From contig CAYSCH010000017.1 in assembly GCA_964429355.1 (NCBI GenBank), forward strand, positions 1-49,278: a DNA stretch of 49,278 nt. Reading direction: 5' to 3'. The stretch comes from JAAYAY01 sp964429355 (GTDB taxonomy: Bacteria > Planctomycetota > Planctomycetia > Pirellulales > Thermoguttaceae). The position numbers and the translations under genes were made by a program. Position 1 is the first letter of the stretch. Every line of letters starts with the position of its first letter. This document shows positions 43,573 through 49,278 of the stretch, in pieces. The notes under the pieces were generated by a model. That model saw only the letters and a list, made by a program, of their open reading frames with translations, did not search any database and was not told the origin of the DNA.

Positions 43573-44616
43573 TCAGTCCTCCAGAACCCGCCCCTCCGCA
43601 AGAACCTTGCCAAAGTTCTCAACTTCGCGGAACTTCCCCGAACTCCCAAGCAAAACGCCGTAGTCCGCCTCGAATTGAGGGCGAGAGAATACTTCCAGGA
43701 GAATGCGTTCCCGTACCAGTCGGTCGGCAATGTCGACAGCCTTGGCACCCGAGGCAGAGGGGGAGTGATAGGTGGCATCGGTGACGAGGTAGAAGCGCCG
43801 CATGGCCGAGTCGCCAAACGGGAGTTCCAGTGCGGCCTCCATGGCGTCGAGGGCCGACTCGGGCAGGTCGCCGCCGTCGAATCGCGAGATTGCGGAGACC
43901 TGGGTGCGGAATTGGCCCATGTCGCTGGTGAATTGGCGGGCGTCCAGCCACTTGCCGTCACGCACGTCGCCGAAACCGATCAGGGCAAAGCGATGGGGGA
44001 GTGCCTGGCGGGTCAACTGCTCGGAGAAGGCCTCGCACTTGTCTTGAAGCTGCTTCAGGCTTGGATTCATCGACCCGGTCGTATCCATCAGGATCACGAT
44101 ATCCGCACTCGCACAAGTGGGGAACGCCTTGCTGAGCGTTCGGCGCCACAAGCCCTGGCGATAGGTCAAGGATACCTGAATGTCGCTTCCCGGCTCGTAG
44201 GACCACGACCAGCAGCGCTCGACGGGACCAGGTTGGGTGAAGTAGTCGACGAGTTCTGTTCGATGGCCGCCGGAGGTTCGCAGGTAGCGGACCCGGCCGG
44301 GCGACCGGATTTCGAAGGCGATCTCGATCCGTCCCTGGCTGGCCGGTTGCCGCTCGATTCGCACATGATCCAGTGAGGCATAGCTTCCCACAGTCCAGTC
44401 ATAAACCGAAACTCCGGCCAGCAGCGCCACCACAAGGGCAAAGCCAAACGCCATGGCGAGAAAGCGATTTCGTTTGCCGAGCCAGCGGTCTTGCTGCTTG
44501 AGGGTGGCAATCCACGCCTGCACCTCGGCACTGTTGGACATGTCGGCCTGGGGTGGCTTCGGCGCCGGCGGCAGCGAAGGTGGAGGAGGCAAGGGGGGCG
44601 GTGAAGCTGATCGCAT
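43573..44616 (-). CDS. Membrane-anchored vWA domain protein
   Basis: 347 residues if ATG 44616 is used; ATG 44541 (residue 26) is a credible alternative and would remove a Pro-rich leader. One membrane helix lies at about 52-70 (FLAMAFGFALVVALLAGVSV). A beta-rich region follows at 80-165. The vWA domain starts near 172 with an intact metal site DTTGSM (D-x-T-x-S), a second site around GGDLPESALDA near 250, and an Asp in YLVTDATYHS near 277. The vWA domain should be extracytoplasmic if the short N-terminus is inside. It is unlike the TerY-type proteins at 25522-28163. The nearby MoxR gene is a possible functional partner, as MoxR ATPases typically work with vWA proteins. Confidence 0.75.
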   Translation of the reverse strand: MRSASPPPLPPPPSLPPAPKPPQADMSNSAEVQAWIATLKQQDRWLGKRNRFLAMAFGFALVVALLAGVSVYDWTVGSYASLDHVRIERQPASQGRIEIAFEIRSPGRVRYLRTSGGHRTELVDYFTQPGPVERCWSWSYEPGSDIQVSLTYRQGLWRRTLSKAFPTCASADIVILMDTTGSMNPSLKQLQDKCEAFSEQLTRQALPHRFALIGFGDVRDGKWLDARQFTSDMGQFRTQVSAISRFDGGDLPESALDAMEAALELPFGDSAMRRFYLVTDATYHSPSASGAKAVDIADRLVRERILLEVFSRPQFEADYGVLLGSSGKFREVENFGKVLAEGRVLED

Positions 44617-44713
44617 GGGCTCGCATACCGGGCCAGTGGACGTCGGGAGGGCAGATGGAGACTCTTCTGTTCTCGCGGGCGTTCCGACGCTTCAAACCGG
44701 TGGGTGGGCAGTG

Positions 44714-45397
44714 TCAACGTTCGGCAACGGATGGCTGGGTAACCAGCCGGAGCTGGGCCAGGATCTGCTCCTGAAGCGGTCCCTGGGCTCGCCGTGAAGC
44801 CTGCTGGTAGTAAATCCTGGCAACGTTCAGTTTTCCCGCCGACTGAGCATTCTTCCCCCGTTCAAACAGCCGTTCCGCTTCGGCCAGGCGAGCCTGCTGC
44901 TCACCGGCGCGCTCGGCACGCAACTCCGCGATACTCTTGCTCAATGGATCCTTTGCGGGCTGTGATCCCGGCTCGACCCCCCTGGTAATGGCCCGTTGCG
45001 ACTGCCAAGGCAAGACGCCAGTGCCCGCTGCCAGAGCGGGCGAGGAGCCGGACCGTGTCCGTTGGGAGGTATAGCCGGAAGCCCTTGCCTGGCTCAGGAG
45101 GGCTTCATCCATGGCCTGCAAGTCGTGGATATAAACGGAGGTCCAGACACTCGAGGCGCTCCGCTCGCTGCCGATCGAACGATTACGGAAAGGAAGCAGG
45201 GGTGTGCCGAACTCATTCCGGCCGTCCGACGCGCGGTTGATGCCACCCGTATAAACGCTCCCTCGGTCCGGAACCGAGACGGTCGTGTTCGTTCGGAAGG
45301 ACGAATAAGTGGGCAACTGGACGGCATTCTGGGCTGCGGCAGGAGCGGCGGCCAGAGCCATCCACGCCAAGATGATTGAGATTCGCAAGGTATTCAT
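44714..45397 (-). CDS. Secreted protein with C-terminal helical repeat, unknown function
   Basis: 227 residues from ATG 45397, which gives a textbook signal peptide (NTLRISIILAWMALAAAPAA, cleavage likely after AAAQ); an earlier ATG at 45448 would spoil it. The middle is Ser/Thr/Arg-rich with SVWTSVYIHDLQAMDEALLS. The C-terminal 80 residues are helical and TPR-like (ARLAEAERLFERGKNAQSAG, then LNVARIYYQQASRRA). It precedes the membrane vWA gene by 97 bases. Family not recognised. The DLQAMDEALLS helix might contact a partner, but that is speculation. Confidence 0.7.
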   Translation of the reverse strand: MNTLRISIILAWMALAAAPAAAQNAVQLPTYSSFRTNTTVSVPDRGSVYTGGINRASDGRNEFGTPLLPFRNRSIGSERSASSVWTSVYIHDLQAMDEALLSQARASGYTSQRTRSGSSPALAAGTGVLPWQSQRAITRGVEPGSQPAKDPLSKSIAELRAERAGEQQARLAEAERLFERGKNAQSAGKLNVARIYYQQASRRAQGPLQEQILAQLRLVTQPSVAER

Positions 45398-45471
45398 GGT
45401 TTGTTTCAATCCACGGATTTCGGATTGGCACATCGTCCGATCAGCCACCTCTTTCCGGCAATCGCAAGGCT

Positions 45472-45549
45472 AAGAAGCCCTCACTAAACCTACGAGTTTC
45501 CCACGGGCATGGATGTGCACTGCCGGTGGTTTTGTTAGCGGCTCTAAAT
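45472..45549. repeat. 78-bp direct repeat, copy 1
   Basis: Runs from AAGAAGCCCTCACTAAACC to GTTAGCGGCTCTAAAT. It matches copy 2 at 45572-45649 with four mismatches, at a period of exactly 100 bases. Inside is a partial inverted repeat, CCACGGGCAT against ATGCACTGCCGGTGG, that could fold as RNA. Confidence 0.9.
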
Positions 45550-45790
45550 GGCCTTGCGTGATTCGCCAAGAAAGAAGCCCTCACAAAACGTACGAGTTTC
45601 CCACGGGCATGGATATGCACAGCCGGTGGTTTTGTTAGCGGCTCTAAATAGTTGTCCTGAAGATAGCCGCGTGGACTTGCCCCTCGCTCGGGTTGCGTTC
45701 GTGTTCTACCTGCGGACTCTGACCGTCCCGGCCCATCGAATTCCTGATCGCCTTGCCGCAATTTCCTCTGGGAATCACGCAAGGCCATTT
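45546..45790. mobile_element. Possible non-autonomous element bounded by a 19-bp perfect inverted repeat
   Basis: AAATGGCCTTGCGTGATTC at 45546-45564 is the exact reverse complement of 45772-45790. The 245-base segment between contains copy 2 of the 78-bp repeat and no plausible gene, as in miniature inverted-repeat elements. I could not see a clear target-site duplication, so a long-range hairpin or operator pair is an alternative. Confidence 0.35.
45572..45649. repeat. 78-bp direct repeat, copy 2
   Basis: Second copy of the 45472-45549 unit, four mismatches, lying inside the 19-bp inverted repeat. The flank after copy 1 (GGCCTTGCGTGATTC) differs from that after copy 2, so the duplication stops at GCTCTAAAT. 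Confidence 0.9.
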
Positions 45791-45797
45791 GGCCAAA

Positions 45798-48536
45798 TTA
45801 ATACTTGCTTTCAAAATCTGAGGGCGAATGACGCTCCCAGAGCATGCGTGGACCAACAACAAAATCGAGCATTCTCTCACGATTCCAGGGGAAGAGACTG
45901 AGGATCTGCCCTTCCACTCCTTCGGCCGTCTCGTAAGCCGTGAGCCAGACCTCCTTGTCGACTTCGTCGCTGTGCCGCGAGGCGACCACAACCGCTCCCG
46001 ATGGGGCGAACGAAAGGAGCCCCTGCCCGTAAATGCTCTTTCCCGACGCTAACTTGAAGGTCCTCAGGGCCATCCCGCCTTCGTACACGTGGATCAGGTT
46101 CGGACTCTGGGTAGCCGCCCATTTCAACGATTTCGGGTCCGCGGCAACACCGCCGCTGCCCGGAAGAACGGGCCCCGGAGACTGCGACTCCTGGACCTCT
46201 TCGCCCCGGAAGAAACGGTAGATCCCGCTCTGGCTGTCCGATCCAAACATAACGTGCTTGTCGCGGGTAACGGCAACCGACATTCTCGGATCATCGTACT
46301 TGGCCGTCTCAAACCGCTCGTAAATGACCGGATCCGTCCCAACAATGTTGGTTGCCGCCAGAACATCGGCCATACTGTCGGCGATCACGATCGTATCCGA
46401 GTCGCCGGCAACCCCGACGTCGATCGGGTGGGGCAGTTTGGGATTGTTTTCCATGATGACCGACAGCTTGCCCGAATCGTCCAGGCGATAGACTTTGCCG
46501 CGATCCCGTGGGCTGACGGCGATCAGGCCGTTGTTGCGATGCAGCGCCAGTCCAGTCGCCTGATAGGGAAGGTTGACGACCCCAAGCACTCGTCCGGCGT
46601 CGTTGACCTGGTAGATCTTGCCCCCTTCTTCCCCCTCGTTTCCCGCAGAGATATAGAGCACCGTTTCGGGCGGAAGCACCGGCAGTTCCGGCATGTCGTT
46701 CAGGCCGGGAATTGCCGCATCGGCATCGCTGCTGCCGCTGCCGGCGCCGTAGCCTCCGCCGCCTCCTCCGCCATAGCCGTAGCCGTCGCCAGACTGGCGG
46801 ATGCGAGGATCAAAACGGAATCGCGGATCGAAGTAGAACTGGGTATTCCGGTACACGTCGATCACCGGCCCTTGGGGGTTGGGAAGATTGACTTCCGGGC
46901 CAAGGTTGTGGACGCGGAATCGGGGTTGCGGGGCCAGGTTGACCGCTCGAGGTCCGATCATGTTGGGACCCATTCCTGCCATGGCGCCCCCGCCACCACC
47001 CCCGCCACCGCCGGGGCCATTGGATGCCATCGGGTTCATCGGGTTGTTCATGTTCATCGGGTTCTCATTGGGCACCGGCCCGTTGGGCATCGGTTCGACC
47101 GGCGCATTTTCGGTCGGACCCGCCATCGCACCTGGACCGGCTCCTTCACCGGGCCCGCCCTGCCCTGAACCAGCGAAACGTTCTTCAGGCCCGGGTGCAT
47201 TGCCGTCTTCAGGCCCCGGACCCTGGCCTTCGCCAGCACCCGGCCCCTGGCCTTCACCGGAGGCTTGCCCGCCGCCGGGCAATTGTCCCTGGCCTGCGCC
47301 GGGGCCATTGCCCAAACCAGCACCAGCACCAGCACCTTGTCCTTGACCAGCACCGGCTCCCGTCCCTTGGCCGCCGGCGGCGGATCCCGGACCTGTGCCG
47401 GAACTGTTGGCCGGGCCCATGCCTGGTAGCCCGGCTCCGCTTCCGGAGCCGGATCCTGCCGCGCCCATGCCGGGCAGAGGGCCTCCTCCCAGGCCTGTTG
47501 CCGGTCCGCTTCCCACGCCCACTCCTGCGCCCGCCCCGCGGCCCGCAGTCGCGCCCGGGCCAACGCCTCGGCTCGTGCCGGCGCCTGACCCGCTTCCTCC
47601 GCCAAGCCCGCCGCCTGCACCGCTGCCGGAACCGCTGCTACGCGTGCCTGCACCAAGATTCATACGCGACGCGGAGTTCTCGATGCTCGCCAGGAGATCG
47701 TCATAGCGCCCCTGCCCCATCTCGTCAAAGGCCCAGGGGTCAAGGCCTTCCAGCGAGTCCTTCGCTCCGCTGCCACAGATCGGACAGGCGTCGCCGTAAG
47801 GACACCCGCCTCCACCGGCCCCATCGCCGCCCCCTCCGCCGTGGCCGTGGCCACTACCGCCGCCGCCACCACCACCCCCGTCTCCTCCACCACCGGTGTG
47901 GATGTGTTCGTGCACGACGCGACGGGTCGCACTGTCGTCATGGACGATGGTGGTCGAACCTTCGATGTCGCGATCCACGATCACCGGATCATTGGCGGGC
48001 TCTACCACCGTTCCCATTGGAGCGACAGTGGTCCCCGTGACCGGCACGCGGACGACATTTCCCGGTTGAGGTGGAATGAAAGGGCTCGACGGCTCGTCGA
48101 TGATAACAGGCGAAGGAACAGGCGCCGGCCCGACGACCGTCGTGGGCACCGGCAGGGGTTTCGTGGCAAACAAGGGAACACGCCGTCCCTGGCCTTCCAG
48201 GTACAGCCCTTCGAGGCTGGCCCATGGGGTTTCCCGTTCGAAGACAACCTGCGACCTGTCGGGATAGGCTCCGTAATAGGCACCCACCGGTTTGCCCTTG
48301 CCGTCGACGACCCGGAATTTGTTCAGATTCCGATCCGACGCGTTGGGATCGAATTTCACGTCCAGGTACAGATACTTCAGTGGCCCAGGCGTATCGCCGG
48401 TCTCGGGTTTTGCGTGCTGCTCGGAGTCGCTTTTGGAGATATTCGACACCGTCCAGGGCTGAGAATCCGCCGGTTGGGCGGTTCCCTGGATCACCAAGGT
48501 CATGGCTGTTGCCAAGAGAATCACGAATCGACGCAT
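45798..48536 (-). CDS. Secreted glycine-rich, silk-like protein with C-terminal beta-propeller
   Basis: 912 residues. ATG 48536 is preceded by a strong AGGAGG (48545-48550). A signal peptide covers 1-21 (RRFVILLATAMTLVIQGTA). A beta-domain follows at 50-125, then a Pro/Val linker to about 200. A very long low-complexity region lies at about 214-560, with runs of Gly and repeats such as GAGAGQGQGAGAGAGLGNGP; inside it GCPYGDACPICG could bind metal. Residues 625-905 form an NHL/SMP-30-like propeller (LYISAGNEGEEGGKIYQV, TGLALHRNNGLIAVSPRDRG, DVGVAGDSDTIVIADSMADV). The protein should be exported. The Gly/Pro/Gln repeat points to an elastic or matrix role with a sensing or binding head. Its gene is the first of the - strand series and is divergent from the MoxR gene. 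Confidence 0.8.
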   Translation of the reverse strand: MRRFVILLATAMTLVIQGTAQPADSQPWTVSNISKSDSEQHAKPETGDTPGPLKYLYLDVKFDPNASDRNLNKFRVVDGKGKPVGAYYGAYPDRSQVVFERETPWASLEGLYLEGQGRRVPLFATKPLPVPTTVVGPAPVPSPVIIDEPSSPFIPPQPGNVVRVPVTGTTVAPMGTVVEPANDPVIVDRDIEGSTTIVHDDSATRRVVHEHIHTGGGGDGGGGGGGGSGHGHGGGGGDGAGGGGCPYGDACPICGSGAKDSLEGLDPWAFDEMGQGRYDDLLASIENSASRMNLGAGTRSSGSGSGAGGGLGGGSGSGAGTSRGVGPGATAGRGAGAGVGVGSGPATGLGGGPLPGMGAAGSGSGSGAGLPGMGPANSSGTGPGSAAGGQGTGAGAGQGQGAGAGAGLGNGPGAGQGQLPGGGQASGEGQGPGAGEGQGPGPEDGNAPGPEERFAGSGQGGPGEGAGPGAMAGPTENAPVEPMPNGPVPNENPMNMNNPMNPMASNGPGGGGGGGGGAMAGMGPNMIGPRAVNLAPQPRFRVHNLGPEVNLPNPQGPVIDVYRNTQFYFDPRFRFDPRIRQSGDGYGYGGGGGGGYGAGSGSSDADAAIPGLNDMPELPVLPPETVLYISAGNEGEEGGKIYQVNDAGRVLGVVNLPYQATGLALHRNNGLIAVSPRDRGKVYRLDDSGKLSVIMENNPKLPHPIDVGVAGDSDTIVIADSMADVLAATNIVGTDPVIYERFETAKYDDPRMSVAVTRDKHVMFGSDSQSGIYRFFRGEEVQESQSPGPVLPGSGGVAADPKSLKWAATQSPNLIHVYEGGMALRTFKLASGKSIYGQGLLSFAPSGAVVVASRHSDEVDKEVWLTAYETAEGVEGQILSLFPWNRERMLDFVVGPRMLWERHSPSDFESKY

Positions 48537-48932
48537 CGGACAAACCTCCTGGTAGCAGGTTCCCGACTTCTGGAGAACCGATGTCCAGATCTCTGAATCC
48601 CGATCCCAAGCCCCCTCTTATTAACCCGACCAATTCACAAAAGTGCTACGGAGAAAAGTAGTTGGGACACGCTGAGGCCTGCCCGTCATCCACAGGCCCC
48701 CGAGGGCTGCTTTCCCACCTGTAAGTGTACCGATTCGGTGATTTCCGTGCAAAGGAATCTTCTCCCTGGGTCGCCAAACCCGAATAGGGGAGAAACGTTG
48801 TTTGCGTTGCCCTGGACCGGGAGACAGGAGAAGTACACCCCGACGTCGCGTCCCTCGGTCTATCTGAAGACCTCAAAACGGGTTATGCTTGTCGTCGGCT
48901 GCTTCAATACCTTGCCATGTGGGAGACCGCTG
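48537..48932. promoter_or_regulatory. Divergent intergenic region between the glycine-rich gene and the MoxR gene
   Basis: The 396 bases must carry promoters for both directions. For the + side, TATGCT at 48884-48889 is a possible -10 box without a matching -35. GGGAG at 48921-48925 is the MoxR ribosome site. A short hairpin (GCCC-CCGA-GGGC, about 48697-48708) lacks a T-run. I find no convincing gene here. Confidence 0.4.
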
Positions 48933-49278
48933 ATGAGCCATGGGGAGTTGGAGAAGAAATTTGAGGGGTTTCGTAACGATTTTGAAGAACTTCGACGCCA
49001 GATCGGCAGGGCCATTGTGGGGCAGTCTGAGGCGATAGAAGGAGTTCTGACGGCCCTGGTCGCGGGCGGACACGTGCTGTTGGAAGGACTGCCCGGCACC
49101 GGCAAGACGCTCTTGGCCCAGACCCTGGCCGACGCGGTGGACGTGTCGTACCAGAGGATCCAGTGCACGCCGGACCTGATGTCGGCTGATATCATCGGCA
49201 CTTATGTGATCATGGAGACGCCCGAGGGGCGGCGAACCTTCGAGTTCCAACGCGGGCCGCTGTTCTCGAATATCGTGC
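48933..49278 (+). CDS. MoxR-family AAA+ ATPase (C-terminus beyond window)
   Basis: 115 codons are visible from ATG 48933, which has GGGAG in front, and the frame is open to the window edge. It begins with a helical leader (EKKFEGFRNDFEELRRQIGR), then IVGQSEAIEGVLTALVAGGHVLLEG and Walker A GLPGTGKT near 53-60. The sequence RIQCTPDLMSADIIGTYV follows, a MoxR hallmark, and then FEFQRGPLFSNIV leading into Walker B outside the window. MoxR ATPases act as chaperones for metal insertion or complex activation with vWA proteins, and a membrane vWA protein is encoded at 43573-44616. Confidence 0.93.
   Translation, partial: MSHGELEKKFEGFRNDFEELRRQIGRAIVGQSEAIEGVLTALVAGGHVLLEGLPGTGKTLLAQTLADAVDVSYQRIQCTPDLMSADIIGTYVIMETPEGRRTFEFQRGPLFSNIV

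Larger units (their letters stand above)
45398..45797. other. Gene-free intergenic region carrying repeats
   Basis: The 400 bases between two - strand genes hold a 78-bp direct repeat and a 19-bp inverted repeat (separate entries). The short open frames here come from the repeat itself and use the same peptide twice, so I do not accept them as genes. No terminator with a T-run is evident. Confidence 0.7.

Noticed and set aside
45376..45901. Small frames in the 78-bp repeats sharing a VSHGHG peptide
   Set aside because: The similarity comes from the duplicated DNA itself; there is no ribosome site and both strands are open.
46089..48040. Large + strand frames opposite the glycine-rich gene
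   Set aside because: Composition (Arg/Pro/His-rich) is that of an antisense copy of Gly repeats, while the - strand gene has a signal peptide and AGGAGG.
1..49278. CRISPR array, tRNA, rRNA or transposase gene
   Set aside because: No regularly spaced short repeats, no cloverleaf-like or ribosomal RNA segments and no DDE or tyrosine recombinase protein were seen on either strand.

Overview
The window looks like a draft or metagenome-derived contig of a high-GC planctomycete, probably from the Pirellulales side of the phylum. That placement is an inference. It rests on the many large, low-complexity, zinc-ribbon, proline-rich and FHA/vWA proteins, on intergenic repeats built on a GCCGAATTCGCCAGAATTTGG-like core, and on the NTP-transferase/GHMP-kinase pair. 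Three 10-N blocks (9774-9783, 14558-14567, 31614-31623) are scaffold gaps. The first and third interrupt genes, and the reading frame shows that 10 N is not their real length.

Left part (1-30760): two divergent gene sets leave the intergenic region 14489-14706. Leftwards run a giant membrane-anchored bacterial Ig-like (BIG2-type) protein, an SrfC-like P-loop GTPase, an SrfB-like actin/Hsp70-fold ATPase, a protein with a GrpE-like C-terminus, and a zinc-ribbon/Pro-Gln-rich/PQQ-propeller protein cut by the window edge. Rightwards run a membrane FHA protein, a four-helix membrane GTPase with a cytosolic zinc ribbon, a divergent Ser/Thr kinase-like protein, a GAP1 (GTPase-associated protein 1)-like membrane protein, a membrane-anchored coiled-coil protein, two vWA proteins (the second with two degenerate copies), a PP2C phosphatase and a membrane-anchored glutamine-amidotransferase-like protein. 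Many junctions overlap or nearly touch. I read this as one envelope-spanning NTP-dependent signalling or conflict machine: phospho-control by kinase, PP2C and FHA; GTP switches in SrfC-like and GAP1-paired GTPases; an Hsp70-like ATPase with its own GrpE-like exchange factor; and extracytoplasmic Ig and propeller scaffolds. This is the main candidate for an undescribed system.

Middle part (30942-37356): ordinary metabolic genes on the + strand. They are a DapA-type aldolase (gapped), a GT4 glycosyltransferase, N-acetylglucosamine-6-phosphate deacetylase (nagA), and a nucleotidyltransferase followed in the same frame by a galactokinase-like GHMP kinase, separated only by one TAA codon.

Right part (37541-49278): mostly - strand. 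It holds a TPR protein, a CxxCxxCC cysteine-cluster protein, a three-module OYE/Fe-S/FAD oxidoreductase, a charged disordered protein, a membrane vWA protein, a secreted small protein and a secreted glycine-rich/beta-propeller protein. On the + strand at the edge is the start of a MoxR AAA+ ATPase. A 78-bp direct repeat and a 19-bp inverted repeat lie in 45472-45790. I saw no rRNA, tRNA, CRISPR array or transposase gene.
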